64,000 nt of DNA from Streptomyces sp. LBL (GTDB lineage Bacteria; Actinomycetota; Actinomycetes; Streptomycetales; Streptomycetaceae): the NCBI RefSeq assembly GCF_029893585.1, contig NZ_JARXYX010000034.1, forward strand, positions 1 to 64,000, in the 5' to 3' direction. Under the pieces are notes generated by a model. That model saw only the letters and a program-made list of their open reading frames with translations, was not told the DNA's origin and did not search any database. Positions within the stretch are counted from its first letter, which is position 1. The number at the start of each line of letters is the position of its first letter. Made by a program: the position numbers and the translations under genes. Shown here piece after piece: positions 16,104 through 24,942 of this stretch.

Positions 16104-16751
16104 TCAGGTCGACAGCATTTCCAGTTCGGCGGCCAGGTTGTAGCGCGCGGTCGCCTCCCACTCCGTCCGCCCGTACGGCGTCCTGAACAGCCGTGGAAGG
16201 TCGAGAAGCTGACGCAGGACGGCGGCGCGGCCCTCGCGGAAGGCGTCCGGGGGGACGAAGCCGTACTCCTCGCGGACGGCGGCCGTGTAGGCGGCGTAGA
16301 CGGAGGGCGGGGCGGCGAGGATCGCGAGGTCGGCGTCGCACAGGACCTGGCCGTCGGGGTCGTCGTCGGCCGGGTCGTGGGTGACGGTCAGGCGGACCAG
16401 GCGGGCCACCTCGGCGGTCTTCGCGGCGGACACTCCGGCCTCGGGCAGGGCACGTTCGGCGAGGCGGGCAGAGCGGTCCTCGTTCTCGGAGCGGTCGGGC
16501 AGGTAGACCGCGTCGTGGAACCAGGCGGCCAGCCGTACGACGTCTGGGTCGGCGGCGTGCTCCTCGATGACGTCGATGCGGTCGAGGACCGCGGTGAGGT
16601 GCGTGAGCGTGTGATAGCGGCGCTGCGGCTCCTGCCAGCGGGCGAGCAGCCGGTCGGCGTACGGCGCCGGGTCGGGGCCGGCGGCCTCGGGGCCCCGGGC
16701 CCCTTCCAGGGCGCGGGCGAAACGGGTACGCAGGGCATCGGGATCGGCCAT
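16104..16751 (-). CDS. HD-domain phosphohydrolase-like protein
   Basis: 215 residues with the HD-superfamily arrangement: the histidine of YHTLTHL (about 46-52), the HD pair in AAWFHDAVY (about 74-82), ENEDRSA, and a later Asp in LCDADLAIL. This matches predicted metal-dependent HD hydrolases that act on nucleotides or other phosphates. The substrate is not evident. AAGGAGA lies about 8 bases before the ATG. It runs on the same strand as the MDMPI-GNAT gene 27 bp downstream and may be its operon partner. Confidence 0.8.
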   Translation of the reverse strand: MADPDALRTRFARALEGARGPEAAGPDPAPYADRLLARWQEPQRRYHTLTHLTAVLDRIDVIEEHAADPDVVRLAAWFHDAVYLPDRSENEDRSARLAERALPEAGVSAAKTAEVARLVRLTVTHDPADDDPDGQVLCDADLAILAAPPSVYAAYTAAVREEYGFVPPDAFREGRAAVLRQLLDLPRLFRTPYGRTEWEATARYNLAAELEMLST

Positions 16752-16833
16752 GTCCCCATTCTCCTTCTCCCGTCTTCGAGTGAGTGTTTCGGGGGAGCGG
16801 CCGGGTGGGCGGGGCCTGCGAGGGTAGTCTGGA

Positions 16834-16849
16834 ATTGGACTAGACCTGT
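16834..16849. promoter_or_regulatory. Putative DasR operator (dre-like site) upstream of cutC
   Basis: ATTGGACTAGACCTGT shares the 12-base core TGGACTAGACCT with the dre-like site in front of nagK. It matches 12 of 16 positions of the idealised palindrome. It lies 11 bp before an in-frame ATG (16860) and 68 bp before the preferred cutC start. Confidence 0.6.
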
Positions 16850-16916
16850 AGTCGATCCGATGAATTTGATGAACCCGACGAAACCCGCCGAACTTGACGA
16901 TGACGAATGGGGTCCC

Positions 16917-17615
16917 ATGAGCAAGCGTGCAGTACCAGTCCTGGAGGTGATCGCCCTCGACGTCGAGGACGCGGTCGCCGCCCAGGCCGGAGGCGCGGAC
17001 CGGCTCGAACTGGTCACCGACATGGCGGCGGACGGACTCACCCCGCCCGTCGGCACCTTCGTCGGCATCCGGGCCGCCGTCGACATCGCGCTACGGGTGA
17101 TGCTGCGGCCGTCGGACGGGTTCGCGGCGGGGAACGTGGAACCGCTGGTCCGGGTCGCCGGGGAGCTGCGTGAGGCCGGGGCCGTGGAGTTCGTGCTCGG
17201 GTTCCTCGACGCGGACGGCGGGGTGGATCTGGCGGCCGTGGAGCGGGTGGTGGGGATGCTGGACGGCTGCCGCTGGACGTTCCACCGGGCGATCGACCAC
17301 GCCGCCGACCGGGACGCCCTGCGCAAGCAGTTGGACGGGCTGCCGGGACTCGACACGTATCTGACGGCCGGATCGGCCGACGGGGTGGACGCCGGGCTCC
17401 CCACCCTGCTCCGTGAGGCGGGGCGGGGCGGGGAGCCGGGGTATGAGCAGCGGCTGCTGGCCGGGGGCGGGCTGCGGCTGGACCATGTGCCGCAGCTCCG
17501 GGACGCCGGCATCGACGGGTTCCACATCGGCGGGGCCGCCCGGCCCGGGGGCTGGGGGCGGCCGGTGTCGGCGGCGGCGGTGGCCACGTGGCGGCGGGTG
17601 CTGGACGGGGGGTGA
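16917..17615 (+). CDS. cutC: CutC-family protein (PF03932)
   Basis: About 232 residues forming a TIM-barrel CutC protein: LEVIALDVEDAVAAQAGGAD near the N-terminus, LVTDMAADGLTPPVGTF, LRVMLRPSDGF, LGFLDADGGVD, FHRAIDHAAD, LTAGSADGVDAG, and FHIGGAARPGG near the C-terminus. CutC was named for copper tolerance, but that role is debated and the fold suggests an enzyme. The dre-like site upstream suggests DasR control and hence a link to amino-sugar metabolism (inference). An upstream in-frame ATG at 16860 would add 19 acidic residues and abut the operator. Monocistronic. Confidence 0.85.
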   Translation: MSKRAVPVLEVIALDVEDAVAAQAGGADRLELVTDMAADGLTPPVGTFVGIRAAVDIALRVMLRPSDGFAAGNVEPLVRVAGELREAGAVEFVLGFLDADGGVDLAAVERVVGMLDGCRWTFHRAIDHAADRDALRKQLDGLPGLDTYLTAGSADGVDAGLPTLLREAGRGGEPGYEQRLLAGGGLRLDHVPQLRDAGIDGFHIGGAARPGGWGRPVSAAAVATWRRVLDGG

Positions 17616-17665
17616 GCCGGCCTGTTCCTGCCGAGAGCCCAGCCCCTCCTGGTCCGGGAAAGGGT

Positions 17666-19717
17666 CTAGGAGAGCTGCGGCGGCAGCGGGGCCGCGTGGG
17701 TCACGATCAGGCCCGAGACCGCTCGGGTCAGGGCGACGTACAGGCGGCGCAGGCCCGTGCGTTCGTCCGGCTCGCCGTCGACCACGGCCTGCGGCTCGTC
17801 GAGGACCACGTAGTCGTACTCCAGGCCCTTGGCGAGTGAGGCGGGGACCAGGGTCAGGCGGGTCTCGTGCGTCGTCTCCTCGCCCGGGGACAGGAAGCCG
17901 ATGCCCGCCGCCGTGAGCGCCTCGGTCAGGGCCGGGACGCGGGCGTCGGCGGCGATCAGGCCCGTCGAGCCCTCGTTGCGGAGCAACTCCTCGCAGGCGG
18001 CGACCACTTCGGCGGTGCCGGTGATCTCGCGCAGGTCGAAGAAGCCCGGGTTCTCGCGGACCGACGCGACCGGGGTCAGGCCCGGGGCGATGTGGGGCAG
18101 GAGACGGGAGGCGTACGTGATGACGTCGGTCGGGACGCGGAAGCCGGCCGTCAGCTCCTCGATCACGCCGTCGGTCTTGCCGAGGTGGGCCAGGGCCTCG
18201 TCCCAGCTCCGGGTGGCCCAGGGGGTGGTGCCCTGGGCGAGGTCGCCGAGGACGGTGGCCGAACCGGTGGTGCAGCGGCGGCCGACCGCCCGGTACTGCA
18301 TGGGGGAGAGGTCCTGTGCCTCGTCCAGCACCACATGGCCGAGCGAGTGCGTGCGCTGGACCAGATCCTGCGCCTCGTCGATCAGCACCGCGTCCGCCGC
18401 GGACCACCGGGCCGACTTCACCGACCGGGCCGGCTTCGCCCACAGGATCGTCTTCTGCTCGTCCTCGGTGAGGACGCCGTCCGCGTGGACGGCGAGGAAG
18501 TCCGCGTCCGTCAGCAGGCGCAGGACGAGTTTCGCCGGGTCGACCGGCGGCCAGATCTGCTTCACGACCGCCTTCACCGCCGCGTTGCGGGCCACCGCGT
18601 CCTGCACCCGGTCGTCCGGGGCCTCCCCCGACTGCTCCATCCGCACCAGCACGGCGTGCGCGATGCGCTGCGGGAGGGCCTCGCGGGCGGCGCCGTAGCG
18701 GATGTCCCGGTCCAGCAACTGGCGGGCCATGTCCTCCAGTTCGTACGCGGGCACCCGCCAGCGACGCGAGCCGCGCACGACGACGACCGGTTCGGCGGGC
18801 ATGGTCACGTGCGAGTAGAGGGCCCTCCGCAGCACCTCCGCCATCCTCGCGTCGCCCTTGACGATCGCCGCCGCCGCGTCGTCCGTGCCGCGCACCTCCA
18901 CGTGCGCGACCAGGTCGTCGGCGGTGGCCTGGCGGACCGTCAACTCGCCGAGCGCGGGCAGGACCTGCTCGATGTAGTGGAGGAAGGACCGGTTCGGGCC
19001 GATGACCAGGGTGCCGGTGCGGGCGAGGCGCTCCCGGTGGGCGTACAGGAGGTAGGCGACCCGGTGCAGGCCCACGGCCGTCTTTCCGGTGCCCGGGCCT
19101 CCCTGCACACAGACGGTCCCGCCCAGACCACTGCGTACGATCTCGTCCTGCTCGGGCTGGATCGTCGCCACGATGTCACGCATCGGGCCCACACGCGGGC
19201 GCTCGATCTCCCGCTGGAGCAGCTTGCTGGCGGCGGCGGCCTCGGCTGGGTCGGAGAGGTGCTCGTCCTCGTACGCCGTGAGGTCGCCGCCCGTGTAGCC
19301 GAAGCGGCGGCGCAGCGCGATGTCCATCGGGTCCTTCTTGGAGGCCCGGTAGAACGTCTGTGAGACAGGGGCCCGCCAGTCGATGACCATCGGGTCGCCG
19401 TCCTGGTCGTGCACGTGCCGGCGCCCGATGTAGAAGCACTCGCCTGCCGCGCCCTCGGCCTGCTCGGCGCCCGGGGCGTGCAGGTAGTCGAGGCGGCCGA
19501 AGAACAGGGGGGTGTCGCTGAGGTCGGCCAGGGCCTTGATGCGGTCGTCGATCTGGCGTTCCAGGATCTGCGCGTTGACCCAGTTCGCGGTGACGTCGCG
19601 GATGTCGAGGGACTCGACGTCCTCCCGCATGGAGCGCAGGGCGGCGCGGGAGTGGGCGAGATGGGAGCGTTCGCGGGCGAGCGGGTCGTCGCCGACGGGC
19701 GTGGACGGCCTGGACAA
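17666..19717 (-). CDS. helR: HelD/HelR-type RNA polymerase-associated superfamily 1 helicase
   Basis: A UvrD/Rep-like ATPase of the HelD family, which pulls RNA polymerase off DNA; the actinobacterial HelR branch contributes to rifamycin tolerance. Walker A reads GGPGTGKTAVGLHR (about 205-218) and Walker B VVLDEAQDLSPMQ. N-terminal coiled-coil (AHSRAALRSMREDVESL) and the linker FFGRLDY..FYIGRRHV are typical of the family. I place the start at the TTG at 19717 because GGAGG sits exactly 7 bases upstream, giving 683 residues. The frame is open further, but that extra part is a low-complexity Arg-rich repeat. Whether this protein protects against rifamycin is not shown. Confidence 0.85.
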   Translation of the reverse strand: MSRPSTPVGDDPLARERSHLAHSRAALRSMREDVESLDIRDVTANWVNAQILERQIDDRIKALADLSDTPLFFGRLDYLHAPGAEQAEGAAGECFYIGRRHVHDQDGDPMVIDWRAPVSQTFYRASKKDPMDIALRRRFGYTGGDLTAYEDEHLSDPAEAAAASKLLQREIERPRVGPMRDIVATIQPEQDEIVRSGLGGTVCVQGGPGTGKTAVGLHRVAYLLYAHRERLARTGTLVIGPNRSFLHYIEQVLPALGELTVRQATADDLVAHVEVRGTDDAAAAIVKGDARMAEVLRRALYSHVTMPAEPVVVVRGSRRWRVPAYELEDMARQLLDRDIRYGAAREALPQRIAHAVLVRMEQSGEAPDDRVQDAVARNAAVKAVVKQIWPPVDPAKLVLRLLTDADFLAVHADGVLTEDEQKTILWAKPARSVKSARWSAADAVLIDEAQDLVQRTHSLGHVVLDEAQDLSPMQYRAVGRRCTTGSATVLGDLAQGTTPWATRSWDEALAHLGKTDGVIEELTAGFRVPTDVITYASRLLPHIAPGLTPVASVRENPGFFDLREITGTAEVVAACEELLRNEGSTGLIAADARVPALTEALTAAGIGFLSPGEETTHETRLTLVPASLAKGLEYDYVVLDEPQAVVDGEPDERTGLRRLYVALTRAVSGLIVTHAAPLPPQLS

Positions 19718-20127
19718 GGTGGTGCCTCCGGGGGACCAGCGGGATACGCGGACGCGGAATTCGCGGTTGCGGAATTCGCGGACGCGGAATTCGCGGTTGC
19801 GGACGTCGCGGATGCGGACGTCGCGATTGCGGGATGCCGACCGGTTTCCGTCCGGGCGGCGGCACTCCGTGCGGGAGGCGGGCAAGAGAGGGGATTCTAG
19901 GTGAGTGGGGGATACGGAAGCCAACGGGTTTTTCGCGGACGCAGGCCGCGCGACCTCTCCGGGGAACTGCTCGGGCCCGCGGGGGGCCGCCGTCCCCTAG
20001 GGGGCGGAGTGAGGGTCTCCCCTCCGCACTGAGGGCAGCCCGTCACCCGTAAGTACTACGTGGCGAGCGCTCGGGTTGGCTCTGTGGACCGACGCGGTTC
20101 TTAGGCCGGAAGAGCAACCATGGAAGC
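19718..20127. other. Upstream region of helR and of a small plus-strand gene
   Basis: 410 bp containing the helR ribosome-binding site (GGAGG at 19725-19729 on the minus strand), a 15-nt tandem repeat, and GC-rich sequence from 19930 to 20100. I looked for a rifamycin-associated inverted repeat and found none I could defend. Confidence 0.5.
19754..19828 (-). repeat. Five tandem copies of a 15-nt repeat in the helR leader
   Basis: Units GCGGAATTCGCGGTT (or GGAC, GGAT, GATT variants) at 19754, 19769, 19784, 19799 and 19814. They lie 37-111 bp upstream of the helR TTG. The period is a multiple of three, so the frame stays open and can mislead start prediction. Confidence 0.9.
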
Positions 20128-20313
20128 ATGAGCGCAGCAAGCATCATCCCAGCTCCGCGCCCGCCCAGCCCGGCCGGCGCAACCCCCGTCCTGGGGAGTC
20201 ACCGGCACTACGTCGGCGAGGCCCTGCGAGCCGTCAAGGTCTTCGCGGGCGCCGCGTTCGACGTCGTGGTGCTCGGCGAGTACGGCGAGGAGGCGGGCGT
20301 CCGCCGCAGGTGA
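20128..20313 (+). CDS. Small hypothetical protein
   Basis: 61 residues. The N-terminal third is Pro/Ala/Ser-rich; the rest (SHRHYVGEALRAVKVFAGAAF, VVVLGEYGEEAGVRRR) looks like a folded segment and not random GC-rich translation. Only a weak purine stretch precedes the ATG. It is the only plausible gene in the gap between helR and the XPB helicase gene. No function recognised. Confidence 0.4.
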   Translation: MSAASIIPAPRPPSPAGATPVLGSHRHYVGEALRAVKVFAGAAFDVVVLGEYGEEAGVRRR

Positions 20314-20426
20314 CGGCCCCGCCGACCGGCCGGCCCCGTACGCCGGTCAGCCCCCGCACGCCCGCTCAGCCGCCGCAGGTCCGGCCGCACCCGCCCCCAC
20401 CCGGCCGCCCCCACCCACCCGTCCGC

Positions 20427-22070
20427 TCAGCTCTCCGCCAGCAACTCGTCCGCGTCCATGATCCGGTAGGCGTACCCCTGCTCCGCCAGGAACCGTTGCC
20501 GGTGCGCGGCGAAGTCCTGGTCGAGGGTGTCGCGGGCGACGACCGAGTAGAAGTGGGCCTTGTGCCCGTCCGCCTTGGGCCGCAGGACCCGTCCGAGGCG
20601 CTGTGCCTCCTCCTGCCGCGACCCGAAGGTGCCCGAGACCTGGACGGCGACCGTCGCCTCCGGCAGGTCGATCGAGAAGTTCGCGACCTTCGACACCACC
20701 AGCACGCTGATCTCGCCCTGCCGGAAGGCTTCGAAGAGCTTCTCCCGCTGCGCGTTCGACGTCTCGCCCTTGATGACCGGCGCGTCGAGATGCTCCCCCA
20801 GCTCGTCCAACTGGTCGATGTACTGCCCGATGACGAGGATCTGCTGCCCGGCGAACCGTCGCACGATCGCCTCGGTCACCTTCCGCTTGGTCGCGGTCGT
20901 GGCACAGAAGCGGTACTTCTCCTCGGTCTCGGCGGTGGCGTAGGCGAGCCGCTCGGAGTCGGTGAGATTCACCCGGACCTCGACACAGTCGGCGGGCGCG
21001 ATGTATCCCTGCGCCTCGATCTCCTTCCACGGCGCGTCGAACCGCTTGGGCCCGATCAGCGAGAACACGTCCGACTCGCGGCCGTCCTCCCGCACCAGCG
21101 TCGCGGTCAGCCCGAGCCGCCGCCGTGCCTGCAGATCCGCCGTGAACTTGAAGACCGGTGCGGGCAGCAGGTGCACCTCGTCGTAGAGGATCAGTCCCCA
21201 GTCCCGGGAGTCGAACAGCTCCAGGTGCTGGTAGACGCCCTTCCGCCGCGTCGTCAGCACCTGGTACGTGGCGATGGTGACGGGCCGGATCTCCTTCTTC
21301 GTCCCGCTGTACTCGCCGATCTCCTCCTCGGTCAGCGAGGTCCGCTTCACCAGCTCGTGCTTCCACTGGCGGGCGGACACGGTGTTCGTGACGAGGATGA
21401 GGGTGGTCGACTTGGCCTGCGCCATCGCCCCGGCGCCGACCAGCGTCTTACCGGCACCGCAGGGCAGGACGACAACCCCCGACCCGCCGTGCCAGAAGTT
21501 CTCCACCGCCTGCTTCTGGTACGGCCTGAGGGTCCACCCGTCCTCGGCCAGCTCGATGGCGTGCGCCTCGCCGTCCACGTACCCCGCGAGGTCCTCGGCG
21601 GGCCAGCCCAGCCGCAGCAGCGTCTGCTTGATCTGCCCGCGCTCGGAGGGGTGCACGGCGACGGTGTCCGGGTCGATGCGGCTGCCGACCAGCGGGGCGA
21701 TCCGCTTGGAGCGCAGCACCTCCTCCAGCACCGGCCGGTCGGTGGAGGTGAGCACCAGTCCGTGCGTGGGGTGTTTGCTGAGGGTCAGCCGCCCGTACCG
21801 GTCCATCGTCTCGGCGATGTCCACGAGCAGCGCGTGCGGCACCGGGTACCGGCTGTACTGCACCAGCGCGTCCACGACCTGCTCGGCGTCGTGCCCGGCC
21901 GCCCGCGCGTTCCACAGGCCGAGCGGGGTCACCCGGTAGGTGTGGATGTGCTCCGGCGCCCGCTCCAGCTCCGCGAACGGCGCGATGGCCCGACGGCAGT
22001 CGCCCGCCTGCTCGTGGTCGACTTCCAAAAGCAGAGTCTTGTCTGACTGGACGATGAGGGGACCATTCAC
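20427..22070 (-). CDS. XPB-type DNA repair helicase
   Basis: A 547-residue superfamily 2 helicase of the bacterial XPB/Ssl2 type, known from mycobacteria as an ATP-dependent 3'-5' helicase. An N-terminal damage-recognition-like domain (about 1-170) is followed by motif Q/I (YQKQAVENFW, then PCGAGKTLVG at about 205), the DEVH box (LYDEVHLLPA, about 297), the RED motif of XPB (VREDGRE, about 326), and the C-terminal motifs VVSKVANFSIDLPEA and QRLGRVLRPK. The start is GTG. Its probable partner, the helicase-C_3 protein, is encoded just upstream on the same strand. Confidence 0.92.
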   Translation of the reverse strand: MNGPLIVQSDKTLLLEVDHEQAGDCRRAIAPFAELERAPEHIHTYRVTPLGLWNARAAGHDAEQVVDALVQYSRYPVPHALLVDIAETMDRYGRLTLSKHPTHGLVLTSTDRPVLEEVLRSKRIAPLVGSRIDPDTVAVHPSERGQIKQTLLRLGWPAEDLAGYVDGEAHAIELAEDGWTLRPYQKQAVENFWHGGSGVVVLPCGAGKTLVGAGAMAQAKSTTLILVTNTVSARQWKHELVKRTSLTEEEIGEYSGTKKEIRPVTIATYQVLTTRRKGVYQHLELFDSRDWGLILYDEVHLLPAPVFKFTADLQARRRLGLTATLVREDGRESDVFSLIGPKRFDAPWKEIEAQGYIAPADCVEVRVNLTDSERLAYATAETEEKYRFCATTATKRKVTEAIVRRFAGQQILVIGQYIDQLDELGEHLDAPVIKGETSNAQREKLFEAFRQGEISVLVVSKVANFSIDLPEATVAVQVSGTFGSRQEEAQRLGRVLRPKADGHKAHFYSVVARDTLDQDFAAHRQRFLAEQGYAYRIMDADELLAES

Positions 22071-22150
22071 GCGCGGCTGCCTTTCTGCAGGTACCTGCGT
22101 GGCTCCGCAGGGCCAAACGTCCAGTGTGCCTCAACCGGCGACGATCAGGG

Positions 22151-24697
22151 TCAGTCGTCCGCCGGCTCCGCCAGCTCCGCCACCCCGGTCACGCGGTGCA
22201 GCGGATAGGTCCGTACCTCGTCCGCCGTGTGGTCGTACGCCGTGACGAAGCCGCCCTCCACGCGGACCGGGGCGATGACGCGCTGGGTGGCGGAGCCCTC
22301 GGCGTTGACGTAGCCGATCCAGACGGTCTCTCCGGTGAGAACGGCGGCCTGCATGGTGGCGAGGGTCTCGGCGGCGCTGGTGCGGGGGAGGTCGCCGCCG
22401 GCCGGCTGGGTCGCGGACGGCTTGCGGGGGGTCGTGGAGGCGAGGTCGCCGGCGCGGATGGCGCGGATCGCGGCCGTGAGGAGGGTCGCGTCGGGGGCCG
22501 GGGGGCCGTCCGGGACCGGTTCGGGGGCCGTGCGGGGCGAGGTGCGGTGGGCGAGGGCGCGGGTGATCAGTACGTCGCCCTCGGCGGACTCGGAGGCCGG
22601 GGCGAAGCCCATCGCGCGCAGGCCGTCGAGGAGCGCGGCCGGATCGGCCTGGGTGGCCAGCACGGTCGGGGCCAGCCGGCGCAGCCGCAGGCCCGCCGCG
22701 CGTTTGTCGGCCATGATCTCGTTGAGCAGCGCGTCGTCGTCGCAGCGGACGTACGCCGAGGCGGCGCCCACCCGCAGATGGCCGTGCCTGCGGGCCACGT
22801 CGTCGATCAGGTAGGCGAGGGGCTGCGGGACCGGCGTACGGGAGTGCTCGGCGAGGAAGGCGTGCAGGTCGGACGCGGCCCGGCCGGAGTCGAGCGCGCG
22901 CCGCACCGAGCCGGGCGTGAACCGGTACACGGTCGCTCCGCCCTTCGACTCCACGTCCGCGAGCACGTCCAGCATGTCCGCGAGCGGCCGCTGGAGCGGG
23001 CCGGGCGCCACCGCCGTCAGGTCGGCCTGGAGCAGCACGTGGTCCAGCGGTTCGGGCAGCAGCGGGGCGAGCAGCCGAGCGGCCGCCACGGAGGCGACGG
23101 CCTGCTCGGCGGGCGTGAGGGGTTCCAGCGGAGATTCCACCGGAGATTCCAGCGGAGATTCCAGCGGAGATTCCACTGGCGATTCCGCCGGAGGCCCCGG
23201 AGCGTCCTTCGGCGCGGGCGCCCCCAGCAGTGCCCGCCCGTGCGCCGACAACGCCCCCCGCCCCGTCATGCCCAGCAGCTCCGCCTCGGTCAACGTCCAC
23301 CGGGCGAGCCGGCCCCGCAGGTCGTCGTCCTGTTGCCGGCCGCGGAGGGGCCGCTCCCAGCGCAGACGGGCGAGCACCGGCTCGGCGGACGGGGCGGCGC
23401 CCTCCGGCAGCCCCGCGAGCAGGGTCAGCACCCGGTGCCGTACCTCGGGGGCGGCCGTGCGGTCGAGACCGGGACCGAGCGCCGACAACGTACGTTCCTT
23501 CGCGTCCCGCCCGCCGACCAGCCCCGGCGTCCGGGTCGCCCCCAGCCAGGCCTGTGCGAGCCGGGTCCAGCGCTGGGCCGGGGGCTGCTCCAGCCACTCG
23601 TCGTAGGCCGGGGTCGCCGCGTACCGTTCGTCGGCCTCGTTGTCGGAGGCGATGAGGCCGGCCGCGTAGGCGAGTTCCACCCAGAACGCGGCGACGGGCT
23701 CGGAGACGTCCAGTGCCACGGCGGTGCGCTTCAGGTCACGGACGCTGAGGCCGCCCGCCCGCAGCACCGCCGGGCCGCCCTCGTCCCAGTCCTTCAGCAG
23801 CTCCTCGACGGTCGCCAGCGCGGTGTACGCCTGCCCGGCCGCCGTCGCGTCCACCACCTGTGGACGGTGCGTGGCGGCGGCCCCCACGGCGGGCGGCGAC
23901 GGCTCGGCGGAGCGGTGCGCGCGGCCCTCGCGCAGGTGCAGGGCCACTTCGCGGGGGAGTACGACCGTCCCGGGCGCCGTCGGCAGCAGCAGCCCCCGGT
24001 CCAGGAGCCAGCGCAGACGGGCCGCGGGATCGGCGGTGACCTGGCCGTACGGCGGCCCCCAGACGAGACGCGACAGGACCTCCCGCGACTCGGCCGGGGC
24101 CTCGCCGAGCAGCTTCGCCATCCGCCCGCGGTCGGTGAACAGCGTGGTCAGCGCGGTGACCGCGGACACCGCGTCATGGGTCGAGGTGAGCCCGGCCGCC
24201 GTCACGAGCTCCTGGACACGGCCCGGCGACATGCCGGCCGTCGCCTCCTGCACGGTCGGGCCGAGGCCGGTCGGGGACGGGTGCTGCGGGGAGGGCGCGA
24301 GCAGCTCCCGGGCCGTGCGGACGAGCCGGAGGCGGTCGTCGGCGCCCCACACCAGCGCCTGCGCGCGCAGGGTGCCCAGGGCGTGGGGCAGCGCCGCGGT
24401 GACCGCCCGGTCGGCCGCGTCGCCCGCCATCAGCGCCAGCAACTCCTCGTACGACGCCGGGTCCGCCGCCACGGCCAGCGCCTCCGCCGTCTGCAGCGCG
24501 AAACGGTCCAGCCGCTCCAGGGCGCGGACCACCGACGCGCGGGTGCCGGCCCGGGTGGCGAGCTGGGTGAGGTCGGTGGGGACGGGGGTGATGAGGTCGG
24601 GTCGGGCGCGCAGGAGCGCGGCGAGGGACCCGTCGTCCCGGGCGCGGAGCGCCTCCGCGAGGGACCGGGGCGCCGCCGGCTTCTCATCGCTGCTCAT
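22151..24697 (-). CDS. Helicase C-terminal-domain protein, partner of XPB helicase
   Basis: About 848 residues. The sequence is mostly helical, with winged-helix-like segments, an N-terminal helicase-associated region (SLAEALRARDDGSLAALLRARPDLI), and a C-terminal helicase_C_3/XPB-like half (QADLTAVAPGPLQRPLADML, YRFTPGSVRRALDSG, YLIDDVARRHGHLRVG). It lacks Walker motifs and so cannot be a helicase alone. It ends in a WYL-like strand (GETVWIGYVNAEGSATQRVI, then a YDHTADEVRTYPLHRV stretch). It runs directly into the XPB gene 80 bp downstream, so a complex is likely. An in-frame ESPVESPLE repeat (about 23133-23190) forms a flexible linker. An ATG 39 bases upstream is an alternative start. Confidence 0.8.
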   Translation of the reverse strand: MSSDEKPAAPRSLAEALRARDDGSLAALLRARPDLITPVPTDLTQLATRAGTRASVVRALERLDRFALQTAEALAVAADPASYEELLALMAGDAADRAVTAALPHALGTLRAQALVWGADDRLRLVRTARELLAPSPQHPSPTGLGPTVQEATAGMSPGRVQELVTAAGLTSTHDAVSAVTALTTLFTDRGRMAKLLGEAPAESREVLSRLVWGPPYGQVTADPAARLRWLLDRGLLLPTAPGTVVLPREVALHLREGRAHRSAEPSPPAVGAAATHRPQVVDATAAGQAYTALATVEELLKDWDEGGPAVLRAGGLSVRDLKRTAVALDVSEPVAAFWVELAYAAGLIASDNEADERYAATPAYDEWLEQPPAQRWTRLAQAWLGATRTPGLVGGRDAKERTLSALGPGLDRTAAPEVRHRVLTLLAGLPEGAAPSAEPVLARLRWERPLRGRQQDDDLRGRLARWTLTEAELLGMTGRGALSAHGRALLGAPAPKDAPGPPAESPVESPLESPLESPVESPLEPLTPAEQAVASVAAARLLAPLLPEPLDHVLLQADLTAVAPGPLQRPLADMLDVLADVESKGGATVYRFTPGSVRRALDSGRAASDLHAFLAEHSRTPVPQPLAYLIDDVARRHGHLRVGAASAYVRCDDDALLNEIMADKRAAGLRLRRLAPTVLATQADPAALLDGLRAMGFAPASESAEGDVLITRALAHRTSPRTAPEPVPDGPPAPDATLLTAAIRAIRAGDLASTTPRKPSATQPAGGDLPRTSAAETLATMQAAVLTGETVWIGYVNAEGSATQRVIAPVRVEGGFVTAYDHTADEVRTYPLHRVTGVAELAEPADD

Positions 24698-24942
24698 CCG
24701 GTCAACGGTAGCGGGTGGCCCGCCGACCGGGTGCACGTCAGGTGAACGGAGCGTTTCCCAGGTGGCTCCCGAATGAACTTCCCCCGGACGATCGCCGCTG
24801 CCCCTTCAGCACTCCGCCCGCACTCGTCACCCTGGGCTCCCTGCCACCCGGCCACCGCGCTCACCGTCCACCCTGCGCTAACGTCGACTCACGGGGTATC
24901 CAACGCCGGGGTATCCAACGCACCCACCCCGGAGGGGACTTC

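Noticed and set aside
14787..17615. A 942-residue open frame on the plus strand
   Set aside because: It runs antisense through the MDMPI-GNAT and HD genes and only its last 232 codons encode a recognisable protein (CutC). The rest is a high-GC shadow frame.
19730..20127. Rifamycin-associated element in front of helR
   Set aside because: I could not identify a matching inverted repeat and do not remember the consensus securely enough to claim one.
20076..22046. A 656-residue plus-strand frame opposite the XPB helicase
   Set aside because: No recognisable motifs; the opposite strand has intact helicase motifs throughout.
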